Shown here piece by piece: positions 7,974-17,600 of a stretch of DNA of 64,000 nucleotides (positions are counted from its first letter, which is position 1; each line of letters opens with the position of its first letter). The notes beneath the pieces were generated by a model. It was not told where the DNA came from, searched no databases, and saw only the letters and a program-made list of their open reading frames with translations. The position numbers and the translations under genes are program-made. Source of the stretch: Rhizobium terrae (GTDB lineage Bacteria > Pseudomonadota > Alphaproteobacteria > Rhizobiales > Rhizobiaceae); assembly GCF_003425685.1 (NCBI RefSeq), contig NZ_QJKM01000014.1, positions 1 through 64,000 of the forward strand. Direction: 5' to 3'.

Positions 7974-10900
7974 TCAGCCGCCATAGACGATCAGCAGATC
8001 CTTGGCATCGATCTGGTCGCCGGCCTTGACCAGCACTTCGGCGACGCTGCCGTCCTTTTCGGCATGCAGCGCCGTTTCCATCTTCATCGCCTCGATGGAC
8101 AGCAGCACGTCGCCGGCCTTGACGGCCTGACCGGCTGAAGCGAAGACGCGGGAAATGACGCCCGGCATCGGCGCACCGAGATGCGCAACATTGTCTGCCT
8201 CGGCCTTGCGGCGAACGGCGCTTCCGGAGGCGCCATGCGCCCGGTCCGGCACCTTGATGCGGCGCGGCTGGCCGTTCAGTTCGAAAAAGACGGTCACCAT
8301 GCCTTGCGCATCCGCGCCACTCATCGCCTGATTGACCACGACCAGCGTCTTGCCCCTCTCGATATCGGCAAACAGCTCCTCGCCGTCCTTCAAACCGTAA
8401 AAATAGGCATGTGTCGGCAGGACCGAGACCGGACCATAGGTGTCGGACGCCAGCGCGAAGTCGGTGAACACCTTTGGATACATCAGGTAGGAGGCGAATT
8501 CGAAATCGTCGACCTTACGGTCGAGCTTGGTTTCGATCGCCTTGCGCTCGGCATCGAGATCGGCCGGCGGCAGAAGCGAACCCGGCACGGCCGTGTACGG
8601 CTCCTCGCCCTTCAGCGCCTTCTTCTGCAGCGCCGCGGGCCAGCCCCCCGGGGGTTGGCCGAGATCACCCTTCAACATCGAGACGACCGATTCCGGAAAG
8701 GCGATGTCCTTGGCAGGGTTTTCGACATCGGCGACGGTCAGGTCCTGGGAGACCATCATCAGCGCCATGTCGCCGACCACCTTGGAAGACGGCGTCACCT
8801 TGACGATATCGCCGAACATCTGGTTCACGTCCGCATAGGTCTGCGCGACCTTGTGCCACTTGGTGTCGAGGCCGAGCGAACGGGCCTGTTCCTTGAGATT
8901 GGTAAACTGGCCGCCCGGCATTTCGTGCAGATAGACTTCCGAGGCCGGCCCCTTGAGATCGCTTTCGAAGGCGGCATACTGGTTGCGCACGGCTTCCCAA
9001 TAGAAGGAGATGCGGCGAATCCATTCTGGATCGAGCCCCGGATCGCGCTCGGAGCCGGACAGCGCTTCCACGATCGAGCCGAGGCAGGGCTGCGACGTGT
9101 TGCCGGAGACCGCATCCATCGCCGCATCGACTGCATCGACGCCGGCGTCGACCGCGGCAAGCACCGTCGCAGCCGAGATCCCCGACGTATCGTGCGTGTG
9201 GAAATGGATCGGCAGGCTGGTCGCCTCGCGCAGCGCCTTGAAGAGAACGCGTGCGGCCGCCGGCTTCAGCAGGCCCGCCATGTCCTTCAGCGCGATGATA
9301 TGGGCCCCTGCCTTTTCCAGTTCTTCGGCGAGAGACGTATAATATTTGAGGTCGTATTTCGGTCGGGCGGAGTTCAGGAGATCGCCAGTGTAGCAGATCG
9401 CCGCCTCGCAGAGCTTGTTTTCTTCCTGGACCGCATCCATGGAAACGCGCATGTTCTCGACCCAGTTCAGGCAATCGAACACGCGGAAGAGATCGATACC
9501 GCCCTTCGCCGCCTGGCGGACGAAATATTTGACCACGTTGTCCGGATAGTTCTTGTAGCCGACGCCGTTTGCTCCGCGCAGCAGCATCTGCAGCAGAAGG
9601 TTCGGCGCGCCCTCGCGGATCAGCGCCAGCCGCTCCCACGGATCCTCGGTGAGGAAGCGCATCGACACGTCGAAAGTCGCTCCGCCCCAGCACTCCAGAG
9701 AAAAGAGATCGGGAAGCGCCCGCGCATAGACGCCGGCGACGCGCGCGATGTCATAGGTGCGCATGCGGGTCGCGAGCAGCGACTGGTGCCCGTCACGCAT
9801 CGTCGTGTCGGTCATCAGAACGCGCTTTTCATTGCGCATCCATTCGCCGAACTTCCGGGGTCCGAGCCGGTCCAGAAGCTGCTTGGTGCCGTCCGGAACA
9901 TCGCCGTTGATATAGGGCAGAACCGGCCTGGCCGACTGCGGCGAAGGCTCCGGCCGCCCCTTGGTTTCCGGATGGCCGTTGACGGTGACGTCGGCGAGAT
10001 AGGTCAGGAGCTTGGTGGCACGGTCGGCCCGCTTCACCTGTTCGAACAGTTCCGGCGTGGTGTCGATGAACCGCGTCGTATAGGAATTGTCGCGGAATTT
10101 CGGATGGCCGATGATCGCTTCCAGGAAGGTGAGATTGGTTGCAACCCCGCGGATGCGGAATTCGCGCAGCGCCCGGTCCATGCGGCTGATGGCTTCCTGC
10201 GGCGTGGAGCCGGCGGCCGTCACTTTGACGAGCAGAGGATCGTAATAGCGGGTGATGACCGCGCCGGAATAGGCCGTGCCGCCATCAAGACGGATGCCGA
10301 AGCCTGCCGCCGAACGATAGGCGGTGATCCGGCCGTAGTCCGGGATGAAATTGTGCTCCGGATCTTCCGTGGTGATGCGGCACTGCAGCGCATGACCGTT
10401 GAGGCGGATATTCTCCTGGGCCGGCACCCCCGATTCTGATGTGCCGATCGCAAAACCTTCGAGGATATGGATTTGCGCCTTGACGATGTCGATGCCGGTG
10501 ACGACTTCGGTCACCGTATGCTCGACCTGGATGCGCGGATTGACTTCGATGAAGTAGAATTTGCCGGTATCGGCATCCATCAGGTATTCGACCGTGCCTG
10601 CACCGATATAGTTCGTCGCCTTGGCGATCTTCAGCGAATATTCAGCCAGCTCCTGGCGCTGCGCTTCGGAAAGATAAGGCGCCGGGGCACGTTCCACGAC
10701 CTTCTGGTTGCGGCGCTGGATCGAACAGTCGCGCTCGAAGAGGTGCACCACGTTCCCGTGCGTATCGCCGAGGATCTGGCTTTCGACGTGGCGGGCGCGC
10801 TCGACGAGCTTTTCGAGATAAACCTCGTCCTTGCCGAAGGCCGCCATCGCCTCACGCTTGGCTTCTGTCACTTCCTTGGCCAGATCGGCCTCCGAACGGA

Positions 10901-11435
10901 TGACGCGCATGCCACGGCCGCCGCCGCCCCAGGACGCCTTGAGCATGACGGGATAACCAATGGCTTCGGCCATCTTCGCGACTTCGCTCATATCGTCCGG
11001 CAGAGGTTCGGTCGCCGGCACCACTGGTACGCCGACCGAGATCGCCAGATTGCGCGCCGCGACCTTATTGCCGAGCTGGCGCATCGTCTCCGCCGTGGGG
11101 CCTATGAAGATGATGCCCGCATCGTTGCAGGCCTCGACGAATTCCGGACTTTCCGACAAAAGGCCGTAACCCGGATGAATGGCATCGGCTCCGGAAAGCT
11201 TCGCGACGCGGATCACTTCCGGGATCGAAAGATAACTCTCGATCGGCCCCATGTCCTTCGCAAGGTGCGGGCCGCGGCCGACCTGATAACTCTCGTCCGC
11301 CTTGAAGCGATGCAGGGAGAGCTTGTCCTCCTCCGCCCAGATAGCGACCGTCTTGATACCCAGTTCATTGGCAGCCCTGAAGACGCGGATCGCGATCTCC
11401 GAACGGTTGGCGACGAGAATTTTCGAAATCTGCAA
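7974..11435 (-). CDS. pyc: Pyruvate carboxylase (biotin-dependent, single-chain)
   Basis: Pyc carboxylates pyruvate to oxaloacetate with ATP and bicarbonate, refilling the TCA cycle. Domain order is complete over 1153 residues: biotin carboxylase (about 1-460, KILVANRSEIAIRVFRAA and ATP-grasp KASWGGGGRGMR), carboxyltransferase TIM barrel (about 540-810, DTTMRDGHQSLLATRMR), the PYC/OADA tetramerisation region, and a C-terminal biotinyl domain with the lysine in EAMKMET. I chose TTG 11435, preceded by GGGGAGAG, since it yields the canonical start (QISKILVANR) and the usual length; an upstream start adds 17 unconserved residues. It appears to be monocistronic. Confidence 0.97.
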   Translation of the reverse strand: MQISKILVANRSEIAIRVFRAANELGIKTVAIWAEEDKLSLHRFKADESYQVGRGPHLAKDMGPIESYLSIPEVIRVAKLSGADAIHPGYGLLSESPEFVEACNDAGIIFIGPTAETMRQLGNKVAARNLAISVGVPVVPATEPLPDDMSEVAKMAEAIGYPVMLKASWGGGGRGMRVIRSEADLAKEVTEAKREAMAAFGKDEVYLEKLVERARHVESQILGDTHGNVVHLFERDCSIQRRNQKVVERAPAPYLSEAQRQELAEYSLKIAKATNYIGAGTVEYLMDADTGKFYFIEVNPRIQVEHTVTEVVTGIDIVKAQIHILEGFAIGTSESGVPAQENIRLNGHALQCRITTEDPEHNFIPDYGRITAYRSAAGFGIRLDGGTAYSGAVITRYYDPLLVKVTAAGSTPQEAISRMDRALREFRIRGVATNLTFLEAIIGHPKFRDNSYTTRFIDTTPELFEQVKRADRATKLLTYLADVTVNGHPETKGRPEPSPQSARPVLPYINGDVPDGTKQLLDRLGPRKFGEWMRNEKRVLMTDTTMRDGHQSLLATRMRTYDIARVAGVYARALPDLFSLECWGGATFDVSMRFLTEDPWERLALIREGAPNLLLQMLLRGANGVGYKNYPDNVVKYFVRQAAKGGIDLFRVFDCLNWVENMRVSMDAVQEENKLCEAAICYTGDLLNSARPKYDLKYYTSLAEELEKAGAHIIALKDMAGLLKPAAARVLFKALREATSLPIHFHTHDTSGISAATVLAAVDAGVDAVDAAMDAVSGNTSQPCLGSIVEALSGSERDPGLDPEWIRRISFYWEAVRNQYAAFESDLKGPASEVYLHEMPGGQFTNLKEQARSLGLDTKWHKVAQTYADVNQMFGDIVKVTPSSKVVGDMALMMVSQDLTVADVENPAKDIAFPESVVSMLKGDLGQPPGGWPAALQKKALKGEEPYTAVPGSLLPPADLDAERKAIETKLDRKVDDFEFASYLMYPKVFTDFALASDTYGPVSVLPTHAYFYGLKDGEELFADIERGKTLVVVNQAMSGADAQGMVTVFFELNGQPRRIKVPDRAHGASGSAVRRKAEADNVAHLGAPMPGVISRVFASAGQAVKAGDVLLSIEAMKMETALHAEKDGSVAEVLVKAGDQIDAKDLLIVYGG

Positions 11436-11567
11436 AGTGGCTCTCCCCAGGCCCAGCGATAAATTGCTGCACTGCAAAGAGAACAATATCGCGCTAATTA
11501 AGCAAGCGGAATCTGCTGCCGAGCCGCATGTTGAAATTGTGTCACGATTGATTTGGGGAACTGTCGC

Positions 11568-12308
11568 TTAGGTCGTAAGCCCGAGGCGAAACGCCGAGGC
11601 GACGACGTGCTGGCGGTTCTTGGCCTTCAACTTCTCCTGCAGGCCATTGATATACCAGTCGACCGTATGGCTGGAAATATCCAGCGACCGGGCAATCTCG
11701 TTGGACGTCAGGCCGTCCGCAAGCAGGACTATCACTTCCATTTCGCGTCTGGTCAGCTGAGTATCCACATTTGCGACGGCTTCGAAGCCGTCGGACTGGT
11801 TCCGGATTTCCAGAAACCGCCAGAATACTTTCTTGGCGGCCGCGTCGAAGAGCGCCATTTCCGCCGGCGAGAGATCGACGGGCCGGCCGCCCAATGTCAT
11901 GTAGCCGAGCAATCCATTGCGGCCATGGATCGGAAACGTATATCCGTCAAGCAGGCCGTAGCGGGTTCCTTCCTGCATCATCCGCTGCATGCGCTGCCTG
12001 TGCGGATCGTTTTTCAGCCTGACAACGGCATCCCGCCAGCGGAAGGGCCTCTGCGCCATGCTCAGCATCCGGACGGTCGGATCGACGAGAACGTATTTGC
12101 GGGCGAGATAGATTTCCTGCCACCCCTCCGGCCAGCGGCCGGCGAGAACGAAGTTCATGGAGTCCTGATTCGGCCGCGACTGGAGAAGAACGCTGTAATA
12201 TTCAAAACCATAGGCTCGCAGAAGGGATTCCACCTGGGCTGTCAATTCGGTCTCAGTCTTGCTTTCTCCGACAAGCACCAAAAGTTGCACGATCAGTTGA
12301 ATATTCAA
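11568..12308 (-). CDS. LuxR-type regulator with acyl-homoserine-lactone binding domain (solo)
   Basis: The 246-residue protein has an N-terminal autoinducer-binding domain (about 20-165) and a C-terminal LuxR HTH (about 180-240, LTRREMEVIVLLADGLTSNEIA). Residues aligned with the TraR ligand pocket are all present with near-identical spacing: W63, Y67, D76, P77, W91 and G118 in FVLAGRWPEGW..., VDP, FRW and RYGLLDG. It should therefore bind an acyl-HSL or similar signal and act as a transcription factor. No luxI-type synthase is in the window, so it is a LuxR solo. It lies between pyc and ndvA and is divergent from ndvA across a 310-base AT-rich gap. Confidence 0.92.
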   Translation of the reverse strand: MNIQLIVQLLVLVGESKTETELTAQVESLLRAYGFEYYSVLLQSRPNQDSMNFVLAGRWPEGWQEIYLARKYVLVDPTVRMLSMAQRPFRWRDAVVRLKNDPHRQRMQRMMQEGTRYGLLDGYTFPIHGRNGLLGYMTLGGRPVDLSPAEMALFDAAAKKVFWRFLEIRNQSDGFEAVANVDTQLTRREMEVIVLLADGLTSNEIARSLDISSHTVDWYINGLQEKLKAKNRQHVVASAFRLGLTT

Positions 12309-12375
12309 GACTGCCCCCTGCCCGGCCTTCTTTGGCGCATTTTTGCTTTGGATTAAAATTCAGTTATTTCCTGCG

Positions 12376-12400
12376 TGATAATCGATTAGCATAGTTATCA
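12376..12400. promoter_or_regulatory. Possible regulator-binding dyad between the luxR-type gene and ndvA
   Basis: TGATAA (12376-12381) and TTATCA (12395-12400) form a perfect 6-bp inverted repeat around a 13-base AT-rich centre, in the most AT-rich part of the divergent intergenic region, about 70 bases upstream of the luxR-type start. Lux boxes are typically dyads of about 18-20 bp, so this is only suggestive. The rest of 12309-12618 shows no convincing gene. Confidence 0.35.
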
Positions 12401-12618
12401 TTCGTTGAAGGTACACCGCGAAATCTAGCCCTCGATCGTTTTGTGACGAGGCAACGCCCTTCGGACAGGACACGGAATTCGCGAACTCTTGCCCTCCATT
12501 AAATATTTCTGGCAGAAGAGGTTCCACGTCCGGCATTCGTCGCGGAATTGCCGTTTCCGATCCATATGTTCCATGTCCCGCCGCGCCGTCGGCTCGATTA
12601 TCAATGAGGTTGCCGCAG

Positions 12619-14388
12619 TTGACGCTGTTCCAGGTTTATGCACGGGCTCTCCAGTATCTGGCGAAGAACAAGTGGCGAGTCACCGCCGTCGTCATCGCCA
12701 ATATCGTGCTTGCCGTCATCACGATCGCCGAGCCGGTCCTTTTCGGCCGCATCATCGATGCCATTTCGTCCGGCACCTCGGTGGCTCCTGTCCTCATGCT
12801 GTGGGCGGGCTTCGGCGTGTTCAACACTGTCGCCTATGTACTCGTCGCCCGTGAGGCGGACCGGTTGGCGCACGGCCGCCGCGCGTCGCTGCTGACGGAG
12901 GCATTCGGCCGCATCATTTCCATGCCGCTCACTTGGCACCATCAGCGCGGTACGTCAAACGCTTTGCATACGCTGTTGCGTGCTGCGGAAAGCCTGTTCG
13001 GCCTATGGCTGGAATTCATGCGCACGCATCTCGCGACTGCGGTCGCCATCGTCCTTCTGGTGCCCACCGCAGTCTCGATGGACTGGCGGCTCAGCATCGT
13101 GCTTCTGGTGCTGAGCATCCTCTACTGGATCATCGGCGTCACGGTGATGAACCGCACCAAGGAAGGCCAGGCCTCCGTCGAGAACCACTACCATACGGTT
13201 TTCTCGCATGTCAGCGATTCGATCAGCAACGTCTCGGTCCTGCATAGCTACGACCGGATCGAGGCTGAGACCAAGGCCCTCAAGGCCTACACCAAGGATT
13301 TGCTCGCCGCTCAGTATCCCGTGCTCGACTGGTGGGCGCTTGCTGGCGCCTTGAACCGGACAGCGTCCACGGTCTCCATGGGCATCATCCTCGTCATCGG
13401 AACCATGCTCGTGCAGCAGGGTGAGATCCGCGTTGGCGACGTCGTCGCCTTCATCGGCTTTGCCAACCTGCTGATCGGTCGCCTCGATCTTCTGCGCCAG
13501 TTCGCCACCCAGATTTTCGAAGCCCGCGCCAAACTCGAGGATTTTTTCATCCTCGAGGATTCCGTCGAAGACCGCGCCGAACCGGCGGATGCCCGCGACC
13601 TCGGCACGGTGAATGGCGAGGTGGAATTCCGCGACGTTTCCTTTGGTTTCGCCAATACCAACCAGGGCGTTCACAACATCTCCTTCACGGCCAGGGCAGG
13701 TGAGACTGTCGCGATCGTCGGTCCGACCGGCGCCGGCAAGACGACGCTCATCAACCTGCTGCAGCGTGTTTATGATCCGCAGGAAGGCCACATCCTGATC
13801 GACGGCGTCGATACTAGCACCGTCACGCGCAAGTCGCTCCGCAGCTCGATCGCCACCGTCTTCCAGGATGCCGGGCTGTTGAACCGCTCGATTAGCGAAA
13901 ACATCGCGCTGGGCCGCGAGGGTGCGACCGACGAGGAAATCCTCCAGGCGGCGGAAGCTGCCGCGGCAACCGATTTCATCGAAAGCCGCCTGACGGGCTA
14001 CGACACCACGGTCGGCGAGCGCGGCAACAAGCTTTCCGGAGGAGAGCGCCAGCGCATCGCGATCGCCCGCGCCATTTTGAAGAACGCGCCGATCCTCGTC
14101 CTCGACGAGGCGACCAGCGCCCTCGACGTGGAGACCGAAGCCCGCGTCAAGGCGGCGATCGACCGTCTGCGCGAGAACCGCACCACCTTCATCATCGCAC
14201 ATCGCCTGTCGACCGTCCGCGACGCCAACAAGGTGATCTTCCTCGACAACGGCCGCATCGTCGAAATGGGCAGCTATGACGAGCTCAGTCAGCTCGGCGG
14301 CCGCTTCGCCTCGCTGCTGCGCACCAGCGGTTTGTTGAGCGACGAGGATGAAGACGCAGACAAGGCGGAAGCCAGCCAGCCGGCCTGA
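12619..14388 (+). CDS. ndvA: Cyclic beta-1,2-glucan export ABC transporter (fused permease-ATPase)
   Basis: NdvA (ChvA) exports cyclic beta-1,2-glucan from cytoplasm to periplasm, which is needed for osmotic adaptation and plant interaction in rhizobia and agrobacteria. The 589-residue half transporter has six membrane helices (about 20-310) and a C-terminal ATPase with Walker A GPTGAGKTT (about 368), signature LSGGERQRIAIARAI, and Walker B ILVLDEATSALD. The N-terminus TLFQVYARALQYL matches NdvA/ChvA proteins if translation starts at TTG 12619, which has GAGG nine bases upstream; ATG 12604 has no ribosome-binding site. It is convergent with ndvB, the classical chvA-chvB arrangement. Confidence 0.95.
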   Translation: MTLFQVYARALQYLAKNKWRVTAVVIANIVLAVITIAEPVLFGRIIDAISSGTSVAPVLMLWAGFGVFNTVAYVLVAREADRLAHGRRASLLTEAFGRIISMPLTWHHQRGTSNALHTLLRAAESLFGLWLEFMRTHLATAVAIVLLVPTAVSMDWRLSIVLLVLSILYWIIGVTVMNRTKEGQASVENHYHTVFSHVSDSISNVSVLHSYDRIEAETKALKAYTKDLLAAQYPVLDWWALAGALNRTASTVSMGIILVIGTMLVQQGEIRVGDVVAFIGFANLLIGRLDLLRQFATQIFEARAKLEDFFILEDSVEDRAEPADARDLGTVNGEVEFRDVSFGFANTNQGVHNISFTARAGETVAIVGPTGAGKTTLINLLQRVYDPQEGHILIDGVDTSTVTRKSLRSSIATVFQDAGLLNRSISENIALGREGATDEEILQAAEAAAATDFIESRLTGYDTTVGERGNKLSGGERQRIAIARAILKNAPILVLDEATSALDVETEARVKAAIDRLRENRTTFIIAHRLSTVRDANKVIFLDNGRIVEMGSYDELSQLGGRFASLLRTSGLLSDEDEDADKAEASQPA

Positions 14389-14602
14389 GAAACGGCACGC
14401 GGCAAGCATCCGCGCTCGTCCGCCCCTTCCGGAATTATTCTGCGGGAGGGTTCGCAAACCTCTCCGCCGTCATACTCAGGCCTGTCCCGGGCATCTATCC
14501 ACGTTCATGCGCTGAACCGGCCTAGGCCCTTGGAACGTCGTCGGGTTAAACCGAAGACGAAGATGGCGGCGGAGCGGGACGCGCTATCCGTAAACAACAA
14601 TG

Positions 14603-14634
14603 CAAAAAGCCGCCTTTCCGGAAGGCGGCTTTTT
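14603..14634. terminator. Bidirectional rho-independent terminator between ndvA and ndvB
   Basis: AAAAAGCCGCCTT, loop TCCGG, then AAGGCGGCTTTTT form a perfect hairpin with A/T tracts on both sides, so it can terminate transcription from either gene. It is the only clear signal in the 280-base gap between the convergent genes. Confidence 0.9.
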
Positions 14635-14669
14635 GTTTGACGTAAACCTTATACGGGAGGGACCGGGCC

Positions 14670-17600
14670 TCAGTTGTTCGCCGGCTCCGGCAGCCGCTTG
14701 GCGGCGGCACTTGCCACGACGAACTCCCCGTTCTTGTCCGCAGCCTTGCCGTCTACCGTCACCTTGCCGCCTTCGACGACGATCTTGTGAACCACGCCGT
14801 CGAGCGTCAGGTCTGCGCTGAAACCATCCCAATCGCTCGGCAGCGACGGATTGACGTGCAGCTTGTCGCCCTGGCGGCGGATGCCGAGAATGCCCTCGAT
14901 CGCCGCGCGGTAGAGCCAGCCCGCAGAACCCGTGTACCAGGTCCAGCCGCCGCGGCCCTGATAGTCGCCGGCGCCGTAGACGTCGGCCGCGACCACATAG
15001 GGCTCGACGCGATAGGTTTCCGCCGCCTCACGGTTGAGGGCATGGTTGATCGGATTGAGAATCTGGAAGCACTTCCAGGCATCGTCGCCGCGCTTCAGCG
15101 CCGCCAGCGCCATCACCACCCAGATGGCCGCATGGGTATATTGGCCGCCGTTTTCGCGCACACCCGGCGGATACGCCTTGATATAGCCCGGGTCCCTGCG
15201 GGTGTTCTCGAAGGGCGGCGTGAAGAGGCGGATGATGCCTGCATTCTCGTCCACGAGCTTCTCCATGACCGCATCCATCGACTGACGGGCACGCTCCGGA
15301 TCGCCCATGCCGGAGAGCACGCTCCAGGTCTGGCCAAGCGAGTCGATACGGCATTCGTCGCTGCTGGCCGAGCCGAGCGGAGAACCGTCGTCAAAGTAAC
15401 CGCGGCGATAATAGGTGCCGTCCCAGCCGGCCTTTTCGAGCGCCTGCTTGAGGCTCTCGATATGGTCGGCCCAGCGCTGCACGCGCTTGCGGTCCTTGCG
15501 GGCTTCCGCGTAGGGAATGAAGTTCTGCAGCGCGGCTCCGAGAAACCAGCCGAGCCAGACGCTCATGCCGCGATGGCCGACGCCGACACGGTTCATGCCG
15601 TCGTTCCAGTCGCCACCGAGGATCAGCGGCAGGCCCTTGTCGCCGGTCCGGGCGATCGCAAGATCGAGCGCACGGGCGGCATGTTCGTAGAGCGTGCCGG
15701 TTTCCGCCGAAACGGTCGGCTGGATGAAGGCGTCGTGCTTGTGCTTTTCAAGCGCCGGCCCTTCGATGAACGGCAGTTCCTCATCAAGCAGCGTCCCGTC
15801 GCCGGTCACCGAGACATACTGGTGCATCGCATAGGCGAGCCAGACCACGTCGTCGGAAATCTGCGTGCGGACGCCGGCGCCGGTGCCCGGCAGCCACCAG
15901 TGCAGCACGTCGCCTTCCTTGAACTGGCGCGACGTCGCGTTGATGATCTGGGCGCGGGCGAGCGATGGCTCGTGCACCAGGAAGGCCAGCGTGTCCTGCA
16001 GCTGGTCGCGGAAGCCGAAGGCGCCGGACGCCTGATAGAAGGCGGAGCGGGCCATGATGCGGCAGGCGAGCGCCTGATAGGGCAGCCAGTAGTTGACCAT
16101 GTTGTTGAGCGACTTGTCCGGCGTCGAGATCTTCAGGCGGCCGGTGAAGCCGGTCCAGAAGGCCTTGTTCTCGGCCAGGATCGGCTCGAACTCCTCGGTG
16201 CGCAACTGCGCCACGAGTGCTTCCGCCTCTTGCCTTGTCTCGCCGTCACCCATGTAGAAGGTGACGGTCTTCTCTTCGCCCGGCGCGAGCTCGATATCGT
16301 AGAGGAGCGCCGCGCAGGGATCGCCGTCGAGATCGAGCGAACCGCTGAGATCGGACGCCGCCGTGACCGCTGCCGGCGTCTGTATGGAGCCGAACCTGCC
16401 GATGAATTCCCGCCGGCTGACGGTGAAGCCGACCGGCTGTTCCTTCATCGCCATGAAGGCGAAGCGGCGGTAGTCGATGCTGAACGGGTTGGTGGCGTAA
16501 AGCGCACCGGTTTCTTCGTCGCGGCTCGACAGGATGAACGGCACGGTACGCGCCGCATTGCCTCCGAGCAGCCATTCCGCATAGCCGTAGACGCGTAGCC
16601 TGCGGGTTTCCGAACCGCCATTGTGCAGCAGGATATGCGACAGCTTGGCGGGACGGTTGCGATCGACCGTCTGCGTCATCTTCAGCTTCAGGCCGTTCTC
16701 CTCGCTGGAGAAGACCGAATAGCCGAGACCGTGACGCGCCTCGAACTTGACCTCCGGTTTGCGCGACAAGGCCGCGATCGGGGTCATGACGGCGCCGCTG
16801 TCACGGTCGGCGACGTAGAAGCCTTCGCTCGGACGGTTGAGCACGAGGTCGTTGGTCCACTGCGTCAGCTGGTAGTCGCGCGAGTTCTTGGCCCAGGTGA
16901 AGCCAGCGCCTTCCGCCGAAACGTGGAAGCCGAACTTGTCGTTGGAGATGACGTTGATCCATGGATGCGGCGTCGCCTGGCCGCCATGCAGCCGCACGAC
17001 ATATTCGTTGCCTTCTGCCGAAAAGCCACCGAAGCCGTTCCAGAATTCGAGATCGCCACGGGTTTCGGTCACAGCCGGAACCTGGAAGATGTCGCCGTTG
17101 AGCAACGGACGACGATCGACCTCGATCTCGCGGTCTTCCGGCGGCGCAAAGATCGTCGCCGTGCGGTTGAGCTGGTCGATGATACGGCCGTTGCGGGCAT
17201 GCAGGACGACGCGCGAAGCGGCGATCATGCCTTCAGCCGCCGCATCGCCCATGATTTCGCGGCGCAACAGGAAGACGTGCTGGCGCTGACCTTCCGCCTG
17301 TCCGGTCCGCCGGGCGTTGGTCGCCATATGTTCGATGGCCTGCTGCAGGTCCTGCGTATCCTCCGCGATGCGCTCGTTGAGGATGATGAGATCGCTCGCA
17401 ACGCCCCGGGACCGCAGATATTCCTGCGCACCCATCGCCTCCTTGGCGACAGTCAGGTCGTTTTCGTCGTTGAGACGCAGCGTGAAGATCGGAAGGTCGC
17501 CGGACACACCCGATGGCCAGAGGCCGGATTGCTGCTGCATGCTGGCGTTGAGCGTCGCCTGGTCGGCGCGGAGCTGCATGTCCGGATAGACCAGGTAGCG

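Noticed and set aside
8181..10439. A 752-codon frame opposite pyc
   Set aside because: Antisense shadow of a well-identified enzyme gene; no domain features.
12425..12643. A 72-codon minus-strand frame between the luxR-type gene and ndvA
   Set aside because: It overlaps the ndvA start, lacks a ribosome-binding site and has no recognisable sequence.
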